The notes: generated from the sequence alone by a model not told the origin. DNA of 64,000 bases from Ferruginibacter albus (GCF_020042285.1 NZ_CP083388.1:1266001-1330000), one strand, 5' to 3'. Counted from the first letter of the stretch, positions 35,704-44,528 are shown. Numbers and translations are program-made.

Positions 35704-38403
35704 ATGATACGAATGATCGAAAGCAAATCCGCAGGGCATGCAAAGGCATACTTTAAGGATGCCTTGTCGCGATCGGACTACTACACGAATGAGCAAGAAC
35801 TGATAGGAACATGGGATGGAAAACTGGCTGGTAGGTTGGGGCTTACGGGCTCCATAAATCAGAAGGATTTTTTTGCACTTTGTGAAAACAAAATTCCATC
35901 AAGCGGCGAGCACCTGACACCCAGGACAAAAGAAAATAGAAGGGTTGGTTACGATATAAATTTTCATTGTCCGAAATCTGTTTCGGTGCTTCATGTGCTT
36001 TCAAAAGATGACCATATTCTGAATGCTTTTCGGGATAGCGTCACCGAAACAATGAAGCATTTGGAAGCAGATGTAAAAACAAGGGTCAGGAAATCGGGGC
36101 AGAATTCGGAACGTGAAACTGGCGAATTGATCTATGCGCATTTTGTCCATCAAACGGCAAGACCCGTGGAAGGTTTTGCGCCTGACCCGCATTTGCATAG
36201 TCATTGTTTTACATTCAACGCGACCTGGGACAAAACCGAAGAACAATTCAAGGCGGGCGAGTTTGGCGGCATTAAAAAAGATATGCCTTACTATCAGGCA
36301 TATTTTCACAAAACGCTTTCCGACAAACTTGTGGAGTTAGGTTATCAGATAAAAATTACAGACAAGGCTTTTGAAATCGATGGCGTACCAAAAAGGGTTA
36401 TTGACCTCTTTTCAAAACGCACCGATGAAATCGGGCGCATTGCCAAAGAGAAAGGTATTACCGATGCAAAACAACTCGACGAGTTAGGAGCGCGAACAAG
36501 ATCAAAAAAGGAAAAAGGTATCAGCATGGAGGAATTGAAAAATGTGTGGCGGGAACAAATTAAAACTTTGCAAAAGGAAGAAGGCGAAGGAGAAACGATT
36601 GTTCGTTTTCATCCAACCAAAGAAGCCAGTAAAGAAGCGGCGGGCGTATGTATTGACCATGCGCTTTTGCATTGCTTTGAACGTGCATCGGTCATGAATG
36701 ATCGGCGCATTTTGCAGGAGGCTTTTCGGTATGGCTTAGGCAATATTTCTGTAAACACGGAAAATATTGAACATGCGTTTAAGGAAGACGCCCGTATCAT
36801 TCATCTTAATGAAAACGGCAAAACTGTCTGTACGACGGAAGAAGTTCTAAAAGAAGAAGAGCGCATGGTTATCTTGGCTAAGGAACGCCAGGGCAAGGCT
36901 GTCCCCCTCTATTCAGAAGCTCCTCAAACCGTTTTAAAAGGGCAGCAAGGGGATGCAATCGTTCATGTTCTTACCAACAGCGATTATGTTACCATAATTA
37001 GAGGTGTTGCGGGTTCAGGTAAAACAACCTTGCTCAAAGAACTCACCCAAAAAATTGAAGCCGTTCAAAAGAACGTTGGGGTAGTAGCACCCTTCGCTTC
37101 CAACTCACGCGGCGTTCTAAGAGAAGAAGGTTTTGAAAAAGCCGATACAGTCGCAAAGCAGCTTGTAGATAAAGCCATGCAACAGGACATTAAAAACGGA
37201 GTTCTGATTGTGGACGAAGCCGGATTGCTTGGCACCAAAGATACTGTTGCCTTGCTGCAACTGGTAAAAAAAGAAAACGCCCGCATCGTATTTGTTGGAG
37301 ATACAAGACAGCATGCAAGTGTAGTGCGCGGCGATGCCTTGAGGGTCTTAAATACAGTTGCGCAAATACCAGTTGCAGAAGTCAGCAAAATTTTCAGGCA
37401 GCAAGATGAGGCTTACAAATCTGCCGTAGAAGATTTGTCGAAGGGAAATGTTTCAGAAGCTTTTGCGAAGCTTGATGATATGGGTTCAATCGTCAGCCTT
37501 GAAGCATTAAAAGCGCAAAAGTTTTTGGTGGATCAATTTATGGTGGGATTACATGAAAAAAAGGAATGTCTTGTCGTATGTCCAACGCATGCGCAGGGAG
37601 ATGCAATTACTAAAGAAATCCGAGAACGGATGAGATCGGAAAACCTTCTTGGAAAAAAAGAAATTGATGTCTTGCGCTATATAAATTTACAATTTACGGA
37701 AGCTAAGAAAAAAGATCTGCGCAACTACGAAGAAGGGCAGTTCGTAAAATTCAACCAAAATTTTAAAGGTATTCGCAGAGGCAGTATTTGGAAGATTGCC
37801 ACTGACGGAAGCGGCATTTCAATTGTGAATGCGAAAGGCGAGAAAAAAACTTTGCCTGCGTATGGTCATGAACATTTTGAAATCAATAAAGTAGATGAGA
37901 TTAAGGTTTCTAAAAATGATATTCTACGCGTAACGTCAAATAGTTTTGATCATGATAAAAAAAGGTTAGATAACGGTACGGTTTTAAAAGTTCTTTCTGT
38001 TTCAAAAAAAGGAGAAATGAAACTTGAAAATCCAACCAGCAAATCTATATACACGCTACAAAAAGATTTTGGGTTTATTACGCACGCTCATTGCGTAACT
38101 TCTCAATTTTCGCAAGGCAAAACTGTAGACAAGATATTTGTCTGGCAACCTGCCGGAACGTTTGCGGCAACCGATGCAAAGCAATTTTATGTGACGATTT
38201 CGAGAGGCAAAGAAACTGCGCTCGTTTGCACGGACGATAAAGAAGGTTTATTAAAGCATGTGCAAGAGTTGGGAAATAGAACCTCTGCGATCGAACTTGC
38301 TACTGAAGCCCAGCGACGCAATAAAAGTAAAATTCAAAATTGGGAAGTGTCACAACCGAAAATTTTAAACAAGCAAAATGACGATTATGCCCCTGAAATT
38401 TAA
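35704..38403 (+). CDS. MobF-family relaxase with C-terminal RecD-like helicase
   Basis: 899 residues. The relaxase half shows the catalytic tyrosines Tyr26-Tyr27 (SDYYTNE), then GYDINFHCPKSVSVLHVLS and the three-histidine metal site His163/His165/His167 in DPHLHSHCFTFN, as in TrwC/TraI. The helicase half has Walker A GVAGSGKTT (434-442), Walker B LIVDEAGLLG and RecD-like motifs (FVGDTRQHASVVRGDALR; ITHAHCVTSQFSQGKT; FYVTISRGKETALV). It nicks oriT, stays bound to the 5' end and unwinds the transferred strand. The last 26 bases overlap the next gene. Confidence 0.92.
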   Translation: MIRMIESKSAGHAKAYFKDALSRSDYYTNEQELIGTWDGKLAGRLGLTGSINQKDFFALCENKIPSSGEHLTPRTKENRRVGYDINFHCPKSVSVLHVLSKDDHILNAFRDSVTETMKHLEADVKTRVRKSGQNSERETGELIYAHFVHQTARPVEGFAPDPHLHSHCFTFNATWDKTEEQFKAGEFGGIKKDMPYYQAYFHKTLSDKLVELGYQIKITDKAFEIDGVPKRVIDLFSKRTDEIGRIAKEKGITDAKQLDELGARTRSKKEKGISMEELKNVWREQIKTLQKEEGEGETIVRFHPTKEASKEAAGVCIDHALLHCFERASVMNDRRILQEAFRYGLGNISVNTENIEHAFKEDARIIHLNENGKTVCTTEEVLKEEERMVILAKERQGKAVPLYSEAPQTVLKGQQGDAIVHVLTNSDYVTIIRGVAGSGKTTLLKELTQKIEAVQKNVGVVAPFASNSRGVLREEGFEKADTVAKQLVDKAMQQDIKNGVLIVDEAGLLGTKDTVALLQLVKKENARIVFVGDTRQHASVVRGDALRVLNTVAQIPVAEVSKIFRQQDEAYKSAVEDLSKGNVSEAFAKLDDMGSIVSLEALKAQKFLVDQFMVGLHEKKECLVVCPTHAQGDAITKEIRERMRSENLLGKKEIDVLRYINLQFTEAKKKDLRNYEEGQFVKFNQNFKGIRRGSIWKIATDGSGISIVNAKGEKKTLPAYGHEHFEINKVDEIKVSKNDILRVTSNSFDHDKKRLDNGTVLKVLSVSKKGEMKLENPTSKSIYTLQKDFGFITHAHCVTSQFSQGKTVDKIFVWQPAGTFAATDAKQFYVTISRGKETALVCTDDKEGLLKHVQELGNRTSAIELATEAQRRNKSKIQNWEVSQPKILNKQNDDYAPEI

Positions 38404-38749
38404 ATTTGAAAATGAAGGTAAGACAAATGATGAAAATGAGAAGCCCGAAAGCTTATTTGAAAAATATGAAACTGCATCTACTGCGCGAAGCCTATGTATC
38501 TTAGATACAAAGGGTGTATACAAAATATTTTTCTACAATGAACTTTCGTATATAGAACTTGATCCTAAAAAAGATATTCTAGAACTGACCTTCCATAGCC
38601 AAAAAGTCATTTTGAAAGGAAAGAATTTGAAAAACATCCTGAACGAATTGCAAGAGCAAAAGTTGATGAAAATTGTCTGCGTGCAGGAAAGGTACGCTAC
38701 AATAAAAAAACCGGAAGATGTCTTCATAACGGAGATTTCAATAAAATAA
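38378..38749 (+). CDS. Hypothetical protein overlapping the relaxase 3' end
   Basis: Up to 123 residues; a start at the ATG three codons later (38387) is also possible. Overlaps the relaxase stop by 26 bases in another frame, so it is probably translationally coupled. It begins with an acidic low-complexity stretch (FENEGKTNDENEKPESLFE) followed by a beta-rich domain (CILDTKGVYKIFFYNELSYI, KVILKGKNLKNIL). No known family; a relaxase accessory role is possible from the coupling. Confidence 0.6.
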   Translation: MTIMPLKFKFENEGKTNDENEKPESLFEKYETASTARSLCILDTKGVYKIFFYNELSYIELDPKKDILELTFHSQKVILKGKNLKNILNELQEQKLMKIVCVQERYATIKKPEDVFITEISIK

Positions 38750-38924
38750 ATAATAATTTGGATAGAATTTTTATATTTGTGCCAGGTGTTTGGTATGCCT
38801 GCTCGTTCGTGCAAAGATTTTATCAGCCATTAACAAGATAATATAACCTTCAGAGCTTATTATCCGACTACAGAATACGAACGCAATATCTCAGGATAAT
38901 AATCTTTGAACAAAGGATTATATT

Positions 38925-39389
38925 ATGGACGCAATCGAATTCTTCAAGCAACAAGCAAAAAATCTACACAAAGATTTCAAGACACAAACTCCTCTAGTTG
39001 GCAAAACGTCACATGGTTTTCAGTACGAGTATTCGCCAAAGTATTTTCACATTTATGATATCATTTCGGACTTTGATATCGATGAGAACAATTTTAGGCT
39101 CATGAAGGCACAACATGTGATTGCTAAAATTGCAAACTTTGATAGTTGGGGAAATCTAATAAAAGCTTCACCGTCAGAATTGGAACTTGCGAAACTATTA
39201 TTTGAGCATCAGGATAAAATAGATTTGCTTTCATGGCAGTTTTATATTGCGGATGCACAAGCTATGAATAAAGACGAACTTGACGCAGAGATACAAGTAG
39301 AAATATTTAAACAGGTGGTTGTTGAAAATAATATTTTTGACATGGTCATAGATTGTTATCTCATCAAAGATGATTATTTGGAAGATTAA
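38925..39389 (+). CDS. Hypothetical helical protein
   Basis: 154 residues, all soluble. Its first half (FFKQQAKNLHKDFK; LMKAQHVIAKIANFDSWGNL) faintly resembles the N-terminal helical segment found in front of some glyoxalase-like proteins (A-K-N-L-x-K and A-x-x-x-G-F-x-S-W). No catalytic residues or domain can be assigned. It has a 175-base leader, so it is probably a separate transcript; it ends two bases from the convergent recombinase gene. Confidence 0.55.
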   Translation: MDAIEFFKQQAKNLHKDFKTQTPLVGKTSHGFQYEYSPKYFHIYDIISDFDIDENNFRLMKAQHVIAKIANFDSWGNLIKASPSELELAKLLFEHQDKIDLLSWQFYIADAQAMNKDELDAEIQVEIFKQVVVENNIFDMVIDCYLIKDDYLED

Positions 39390-39391
39390 AG

Positions 39392-40681
39392 TCATGAACT
39401 TTGTTTTAGCATTATTTTCTTCATAAACTCTAATTTATGGATGAGCGTTCCCCCTTCACCGTAAGAGGGGCGGTTAAATTTATGTCCCATAAGGTCTGCC
39501 TGAATTCTATCAGGAGCATTAACAGCTAATAGTCTGTCCTGAAAGCTGTGCCGTAAAGAATAGATAGAGTGATTGGGAGAAGGAAACAATCCCAATCCTC
39601 TAAAATGTTTGTTCAAAATATTCGTCAGAGAATCCGGCATTCCCTTGTAGCGCGAGAAACCATCAGGAAAAGTTTTAAATGCTTCGAGCGCGTAGCCTAC
39701 GAGTGGAATCGTCCTTTTCCTGTATTTCTTTTTGAGCGTATGTCCCTTGTGGGGATAGATGCATATATGCGGTATATCATCTTCAAGTTTTATTTCTTCA
39801 GGAATTAGACCAATAAGTTCAGACACACCAGCACCGGTTTCAGCAAATGCAGACAGGACGCATTTTGCTTCCTCATCAAGACCAATGAGATTTTGTGGAT
39901 TTAAGATTACACCTTTGATAAAATCGGTAGTGAAGGGTAGCCGTGTGTTCTTATTGCTATTTTCAAACAATAGCTTTTTAAAAATATGCTGTGTATCAAG
40001 ATTGATTTTCAAATTTTCACAAAGAGTCTCGATGACTGTTTTGATATTCACCAAATCCTTGTTGGCGGAAGAGGGCACCTTGTCTTCATGTTCAATTCGG
40101 TATATCCACCAGTCACGCAACTTTAAAATATCTTCTCTTGCAAATTTTTGCAGCGGCTTGTTTCCGACACACTCTACCAAATTATTGAATGCTTTTATTT
40201 TGGGGTTCTTCCACTTGCGAATTTGGTCTTCAGTTTTGTTTAAAATCTTTGCTTTGGAGTAGGTCCAATAGTGGAACAAAGCCTGGTCAAGCATAAGGAC
40301 AGGTTCTTCAACACCGCCCAAAATGGCAGCTACTTTATTTGGCTCATCCTTTGGCTGCGCTAGCGTAAATAACCTCTCTAAAATTTGTTGTATTGGGAGG
40401 TTTGAAATTTGCTTGGGTTCCAAATATTCAAAGCCCATTTTATTTGCAGAAGTTAATGTTGTTATGTAATCATTTTTTGATAATTCGTTAGAAGTGCGAT
40501 TAAGAGTGTCCCAATAAGACTCGAGTTTTTCGTTTTGAAAGAACGCCATGCGTGCGGCAATACGCTTGTTCTTTGTCTTTAAAGAGAATCGAATTTGCGG
40601 GCTTTTGTAATGTGAAAGAAGATGATTTGGGACTTTCCGATTGAAGTAATAACAACCGTTTTTAAACAGTAAATATAACAT
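39392..40681 (-). CDS. Tyrosine recombinase with DUF6538-like N-terminus
   Basis: 429 residues. The N-terminus (YLLFKNGCYYFNRKVPNHLL) is the DUF6538-type arm domain, followed by a core-binding helical domain and a catalytic domain from about residue 240. Visible active-site parts: YRKRTIPL strand, SLRHSFQDRL (Arg-His), LMGHKF (His) and the nucleophile Tyr in RPSYGEGG. The first catalytic Arg position reads TGAGVSEL (Gly where TGAR is usual) and the H of HxxR is Tyr, so activity may be altered. Its upstream DNA has a hairpin and three TTGGTGTGCA copies that could be its binding sites. Possibly the integrase of a nested element. Confidence 0.85.
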   Translation of the reverse strand: MLYLLFKNGCYYFNRKVPNHLLSHYKSPQIRFSLKTKNKRIAARMAFFQNEKLESYWDTLNRTSNELSKNDYITTLTSANKMGFEYLEPKQISNLPIQQILERLFTLAQPKDEPNKVAAILGGVEEPVLMLDQALFHYWTYSKAKILNKTEDQIRKWKNPKIKAFNNLVECVGNKPLQKFAREDILKLRDWWIYRIEHEDKVPSSANKDLVNIKTVIETLCENLKINLDTQHIFKKLLFENSNKNTRLPFTTDFIKGVILNPQNLIGLDEEAKCVLSAFAETGAGVSELIGLIPEEIKLEDDIPHICIYPHKGHTLKKKYRKRTIPLVGYALEAFKTFPDGFSRYKGMPDSLTNILNKHFRGLGLFPSPNHSIYSLRHSFQDRLLAVNAPDRIQADLMGHKFNRPSYGEGGTLIHKLEFMKKIMLKQSS

Positions 40682-40688
40682 GTGGTGT

Positions 40689-40727
40689 ACTCCTTGGTGT
40701 GCAGGTTGGTGTGCAAGTCCAAGGAGT
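40689..40727. promoter_or_regulatory. Inverted repeat with internal tandem repeat upstream of the recombinase
   Basis: ACTCCTTGG (40689-40697) and CCAAGGAGT (40719-40727) form a perfect 9-bp inverted repeat. The loop region contains TTGGTGTGCA twice in tandem (40694-40703 and 40706-40715) and a third copy lies at 40902-40911. The set ends eight bases upstream of the recombinase start codon. It may be an operator or arm-type attachment sites. The rest of the 260-base gap shows nothing else. Confidence 0.5.
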
Positions 40728-40941
40728 TATGTTATCTACAGCCGTTTGATAAAACAGAAGTTTCTTTTTATATCAAAGCCTAACAAACATTTCTTAATAG
40801 AAGAAATGGCGGAAAGGATGTCTGTAGAAAAACCCTTGTAATTGCGTGGTTTCCTTTCATATCAATAGCAAATTTTTTCTACGAGTTCAACAAAAATATT
40901 TTTGGTGTGCAATTCAGGATGCAGAAAGAGTGCAGAAATTA

Positions 40942-41127
40942 TTAGCCTGATTCTTCCTTTGTTAATTGAAGTGCAATACTTAGAAGTTCTCTTTTTTTTC
41001 TCACATTCAATAGTTCTTCATGTAACCTCTCAAAAATAGGGAGATACCTGTCGCCATAAATAGTAACAATTTCCGCTGCAATTTTATGTGCCTTCTCAAT
41101 TTTTTCATCGTAAGATAGATTTTGCAT
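40942..41127 (-). CDS. Small hypothetical protein downstream of ardC
   Basis: 61 residues, fully helical and charged (YDEKIEKAHKIAAEIVTIYG; ERLHEELLNVRKKRELL). It begins ten bases after the ArdC stop and is the last gene of the minus-strand plasmid-housekeeping cluster. No family recognised; probably a real gene because of its position and codon use. Confidence 0.6.
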   Translation of the reverse strand: MQNLSYDEKIEKAHKIAAEIVTIYGDRYLPIFERLHEELLNVRKKRELLSIALQLTKEESG

Positions 41128-41137
41128 TAATGCTCCT

Positions 41138-42049
41138 TCAAATCGTAAGTTTTTGTGAAACAGTTTTTGCCGCTGGCTGTAAAGTATTCAAGAATTCAAC
41201 TGCCTTTTGCGCCTGCGTTGCAGCTTGAAAGATAAACTTCTTGTCGTCTTTTAAATGCTTAAGCCATGACTGAATGTAGGCAGAATGATTAATCTCTGTT
41301 TTGGGTTCTATGCCTAGTTCGGCTGCAAGAAAACAAGCAGATAGTTCTGCAATGAGTTCTTCTTTCGCATAGCCTATCTTGTTTGATGACCTGCTATGAA
41401 ATTCTCTGTTTAAGCGACTTGCATGTCCAGTCCAATGCGCGACCTCATGAGCAAGCGTACCATAATAAGAGATTGCGTTATCAAAGCTTTCAAAGGGTGG
41501 CATTGCAATGCGATCCATTTGCGGATAGTAGGCAGCTTCTGCTCCTGTAAAGATATTTGCTTTGGTTTCTGCAAAGAAATGTTCAACATCTTGCATACGC
41601 TCTTCTGGATTTGGAAAATATTTCGGTTCCGTCACTTCAAGAAAGCTTGCTGGCAGGTTTTCGATTTGTTCGATGTTGAATACCGTGTACATTTTCAGGA
41701 AAGGTATTTTTTCAATTTCCTTCTGACCATTTGGTAATTGCAATTCTTTTTCAAATTTATCTGCATATATAATCTGTGTGCCTTTCTCACCCTTACGAAC
41801 ATTTGCTCTTAGATTTTGCGCTTGTTTGAAGGTTATCCAGCAAGCAGAGTTGTAATTCTTTTCAGCCGCTGCCGCCCAAAGAAGAATAGTATTGATGCCA
41901 GTGAAAGGAATATCGTTGCTCCGCATGGGACGCATGATATGATTTTGAAGATTGCCGCTGTTCCAGGGTTTGCGCCAAGTCAGTTGCCCTTTCTCTAAAT
42001 CGCTGATAATTTTATTGGTAACTGTTTCGTAAACATTTTCTTTGGTCAT
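41138..42049 (-). CDS. ardC: ArdC-family antirestriction protein (ssDNA-binding plus zincin)
   Basis: 303 residues. N-terminal ArdC ssDNA-binding domain (residues ~5-125: ISDLEKGQLTWRKPW, FTGINTILLWAAA, ACWITFKQAQNL, VRKGEKGTQIIY). C-terminal zincin-like metallopeptidase domain with H201-E-x-x-H205 in TLAHEVAHWTGH and the downstream Glu in YAKEELIAELSACFLAAELG. Known members protect incoming single-stranded plasmid DNA from restriction during conjugation. Its ATG overlaps the stop of the preceding 74-residue gene (ATGA). Confidence 0.92.
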   Translation of the reverse strand: MTKENVYETVTNKIISDLEKGQLTWRKPWNSGNLQNHIMRPMRSNDIPFTGINTILLWAAAAEKNYNSACWITFKQAQNLRANVRKGEKGTQIIYADKFEKELQLPNGQKEIEKIPFLKMYTVFNIEQIENLPASFLEVTEPKYFPNPEERMQDVEHFFAETKANIFTGAEAAYYPQMDRIAMPPFESFDNAISYYGTLAHEVAHWTGHASRLNREFHSRSSNKIGYAKEELIAELSACFLAAELGIEPKTEINHSAYIQSWLKHLKDDKKFIFQAATQAQKAVEFLNTLQPAAKTVSQKLTI

Positions 42050-42270
42050 TTTAAAACTCGTGTGGATTTTCCCAAGTTAATTTTGTATTCAGAAATTGGT
42101 GTAAGGTCATACTTACTGCCCCACCATTCGACAAATTCTTTTGGTTTCATGAGTGCTTCCTGCGCGAAGGCTATATCGTCGGCACTAATACCTGCATCTG
42201 AAGTATCGATGCCGTATATTTTAATCATCGATTGATCTACTGAATCCCAATATTGAATAAAGCTTTGCAT
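42046..42270 (-). CDS. Small hypothetical protein coupled to ardC
   Basis: 74 residues. Shows an acidic N-terminal half and 'KPKEFVEWWGSKYDLTPISEY'. No recognised domain. The four-base ATGA overlap with ardC indicates translational coupling, so it may assist or regulate ArdC. Confidence 0.6.
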   Translation of the reverse strand: MQSFIQYWDSVDQSMIKIYGIDTSDAGISADDIAFAQEALMKPKEFVEWWGSKYDLTPISEYKINLGKSTRVLK

Positions 42271-42294
42271 TTGTAATTTCCTTCTTCTAAAGAA

Positions 42295-42316
42295 AGAGAG
42301 CGCCTAAGCGCTCTCT
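42295..42316 (-). terminator. Hairpin terminator over the stop of the 62-residue gene
   Basis: Perfect AGAGAGCGC / GCGCTCTCT stem with a four-base loop that contains the stop codon of the 62-residue gene; on the minus strand it is followed by TTTCTTT. It may attenuate transcription into the 74-residue/ardC genes. Confidence 0.65.
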
Positions 42317-42492
42317 CCCTGATCGGTTTCATTCTTTTTGAAAATGACGTAGTCAACTTTTCCAATCCGGAAATTTACGCCACCACCTGTTTTGTGAAAG
42401 AAAGCTCCACCAACTGGATGAAGATTGCCGTTTGAATCTTTTAGTTTCAGAGTGCCATCCGGTTTTCTTTTTTCTGTTTTTTGTTCTGTCAT
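42304..42492 (-). CDS. Small hypothetical protein
   Basis: 62 residues (KRKPDGTLKLKDSNGNLHPV, GGAFFHKTGGGVNFRIGKVD). It reads like a single small beta domain. A good ribosome binding site (AAAGGAG, six bases before the ATG) precedes it, which is unusual for this genome. It lies just left of the structured block at 42516-42645. No family recognised. Confidence 0.55.
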   Translation of the reverse strand: MTEQKTEKRKPDGTLKLKDSNGNLHPVGGAFFHKTGGGVNFRIGKVDYVIFKKNETDQGESA

Positions 42493-42515
42493 TTGATTTC
42501 TCCTTTGGTTTGAAT

Positions 42516-42645
42516 GACCCTTTCGGGCGATGCCTCCGACAAGCCCGCTGTGTCTGCGGCGTCACACATGAAAATTGGGGGCGACCTTCAGGGGGAACCG
42601 ATTTTCTTGTTGATGCAAGAAGCGGACACCGAGGGCAAGGGGCAA
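42516..42645 (+). ncRNA. Candidate structured RNA, antisense to the radC-ardC gene cluster
   Basis: A block of about 57% G+C (hand count 42521-42630) in surroundings near 35%. On the plus strand it can form a 9-bp helix, 42570-42578 (GAAAATTGG) with 42598-42606 (CCGATTTTC), and around it an 8-bp helix, 42550-42557 (GTGTCTGC) with 42622-42629 (GCGGACAC). Each contains one G-U pair that would be an A-C mismatch on the minus strand, so the plus strand is the better RNA. Alternative hairpins exist at 42545-42559 (CCGC/GCGG), 42604-42621 (TTCTTG/CAAGAA) and 42518-42527. Ends are uncertain and no terminator is seen. The open minus-strand frame across it looks non-biological (runs of P, R, C). Confidence 0.5.
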
Positions 42646-42710
42646 CAAATGCACGAATGTTCATTTCAAAACTCCTTTGAGAAATTAAGACGGGTGACAA
42701 AAAAGAAAAC

Positions 42711-43223
42711 TTAGAAAGGCAGCGGATCATTTGATCGATTGAAAACGACTCTTTCATCCATGAGTGAATAGTAGCCTTCCTTTGAAACTATCAGGTGGTC
42801 AATGACGGGAATTTCAAATTGGGAACCAACTTCAACAAATTTTTGAGTGAGCCGAATATCAGGAACGCTTGGCTTTAAGTTTCCAGTAGGATGGTTGTGA
42901 GCAAGAATGATGGAACTGGCATTTCCGAGCAAAGCGGTGGCAAAAACGAGTTTCAAGTCGACATAGCATCTTGATGTACCGCCTGAGCAAATATTGGAAA
43001 TACCCAAACAAGAATTGCGGCTGTTGAGCAAGAGAATTTTGAATTCTTCAAGCAATTCGATTTTGTCCTTATCCCAAGTTTTCAAAAAAATGTTGTAGGC
43101 ATCATCCGAAATTCGGACTATGGGTCTGTCGCTCGCTTTACCTTTATTACGATAAACAAGAGAAAGCTCTGCCACCTCATTGAATTCATCAACAGGAGAT
43201 ATTTTCGCAAATTGTTTTGGCAT
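42711..43223 (-). CDS. RadC-like JAB/MPN domain protein
   Basis: 170 residues from the ATG at 43223 (MPKQFAKISPVDEF); the upstream ATG at 43265 would overlap the primase gene by 25 bases. JAMM-type metal motif is present: His109-x-His111 in LAHNHPTGN and Asp122 in SVPDIRLT, followed by DHLIVSKEGYYS. The helix-hairpin-helix of full RadC is missing, as is usual for plasmid and phage RadC homologues. Its biochemical role is uncertain; such proteins travel with ArdC and primases on mobile elements. Confidence 0.88.
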   Translation of the reverse strand: MPKQFAKISPVDEFNEVAELSLVYRNKGKASDRPIVRISDDAYNIFLKTWDKDKIELLEEFKILLLNSRNSCLGISNICSGGTSRCYVDLKLVFATALLGNASSIILAHNHPTGNLKPSVPDIRLTQKFVEVGSQFEIPVIDHLIVSKEGYYSLMDERVVFNRSNDPLPF

Positions 43224-43240
43224 TCCTTTTCCTTTCAAGA

Positions 43241-44131
43241 TTATCGGTGATTTGAAGTGAACCAATTATTGACATCCTTATGTGGACGGTAGATATCATT
43301 CATCGGTATATGAGATAGGTCACAACTGGAAAGAAAGTCATCTAGTTTCAAAATAGCTTTACGACCTGCTTCATCATTATCTAGCCAGGAAAAGACTTTT
43401 TTGTAGCTATAGTTTGCAATGTAGGGGAACGCCCTAGACAGATTGCAAGTTGAGTGCAGAATAATCACGTCACCTTCAAATTGCTTCTTGTCCTGATAAG
43501 TAAGCGCCGTGAGAAAATCGAAGCTGCCTTCAAAGATGTGTACTTCTTCTGGCAGTACTTTACTGCCTCGGATAAGTGTGACGCCTTTGGATGGAAAAGT
43601 ACCTTTGAAGAATTCGTTACGAAGTTCATAGCCGCCATTTTCGTTTTGCAAGCCGATTGCAAAAAAGCTTTTGCCTGATAGTTGATTGAAGACATGAATT
43701 TCCTTGCAATATTTCTTTGCCGCGGACACTGAAATGTTGCGGCTCTTCAAATAGTCAATTAGAGATGGATGTTGTAATCCTGTAACTTTTTTTAAATGGA
43801 GCGAGTCGTTTTTGTCCGGCGTACCCACAACGCACGGACTAAAAACGACGTTCGTGTTCATGTTTCTAAGCCAGCGCAGAATATCAACTGTCGTATAGTC
43901 TTCACCGATAGTCTTCAGATAATGTCTTACAAAAGCGATCGTGCCGCCGCCAACTTCTTCACCAAAATCAAACCAGACATTTCTTGCTGTGTTGATTTTA
44001 AAGCTTGCTGTCTTTTCATTGCGGAATGGAGATAAATAAAATACATCGTTGCCACGTTTTTGTGCAGGATTGATACCAAGCTTGTGCATGATATCGGTCA
44101 AAGGAATAGCCTTAGCCTTTTCTACGTTCAT
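43241..44131 (-). CDS. TOPRIM DNA primase-like protein
   Basis: 296 residues. The N-terminal region (LTDIMHKLGINPAQKRGNDV, LSPFRNEKTASFKI, WFDFGEEVGGGTIAFV) is CHC2-like in layout but the zinc cysteines are absent. The TOPRIM part has the acidic pair sites IFEGSFDFLTAL and FSWLDNDEAGRKAI. Likely makes primers for replacement-strand synthesis after transfer, like other Bacteroidota mobile-element primases. Transcribed with radC, ardC and the HTH gene. Confidence 0.85.
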   Translation of the reverse strand: MNVEKAKAIPLTDIMHKLGINPAQKRGNDVFYLSPFRNEKTASFKINTARNVWFDFGEEVGGGTIAFVRHYLKTIGEDYTTVDILRWLRNMNTNVVFSPCVVGTPDKNDSLHLKKVTGLQHPSLIDYLKSRNISVSAAKKYCKEIHVFNQLSGKSFFAIGLQNENGGYELRNEFFKGTFPSKGVTLIRGSKVLPEEVHIFEGSFDFLTALTYQDKKQFEGDVIILHSTCNLSRAFPYIANYSYKKVFSWLDNDEAGRKAILKLDDFLSSCDLSHIPMNDIYRPHKDVNNWFTSNHR

Positions 44132-44174
44132 AGAAAACCTCTTTTGTAAGTCGTTGCTATAAGTAAATTATTGT

Positions 44175-44528
44175 TTAGAAGGGCATCGTCTGCTTCAGGA
44201 GATATAAATCCAATGACTCAACGCGATATCGAACAAGTCCGTTAATATAAACCGGATTGAGTTCGTGCAGGTTTTTGATGCGCCAGGTCGCAAGGCTTTT
44301 CGGCGACCGCTTAATATGGCTTGCCGCTTTTTCAGTATTGAACAAAGGTTGCTTACTAATCGGCGCACCCGTAAACTTTATAATGTCTGTAACGAGGTAA
44401 AAGACTTCACGACCGTCTTTTATATTTGAGATATGCTTTCCCCGACAGTCCCAAGTTGCGATCGTTATAATCGGGCAGTCGTAGTACCAGGCAAGTTTCT
44501 TTCTAGACCATCGTAAGGTTGTAGGCAT
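44175..44528 (-). CDS. HTH DNA-binding protein at the head of the primase cluster
   Basis: 117 residues from the ATG at 44528, which has an AGGGGAG ribosome binding site five bases upstream; the earlier ATG at 44570 lies inside a palindrome and lacks one. The C-terminal half has an excisionase-like helix-turn-helix (EKAASHIKRSPKSLATWRI, then a wing and VESLDLYLLKQ). The N-terminal half (LRWSRKKLAWYYDCPIITIA) repeats a similar helix pattern. Probably a regulator of the downstream primase-radC-ardC genes. Confidence 0.72.
   Translation of the reverse strand: MPTTLRWSRKKLAWYYDCPIITIATWDCRGKHISNIKDGREVFYLVTDIIKFTGAPISKQPLFNTEKAASHIKRSPKSLATWRIKNLHELNPVYINGLVRYRVESLDLYLLKQTMPF

Noticed and set aside
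42353..42757. 134-codon open frame on the minus strand across the G+C-rich block
   Set aside because: Composition is dominated by P, R, C and W. It overlaps the 62-residue gene and the radC end in other frames, and the DNA folds into helices on the plus strand, so an RNA is the better explanation despite a ribosome-binding-site-like AAAGGAG before an inner ATG.
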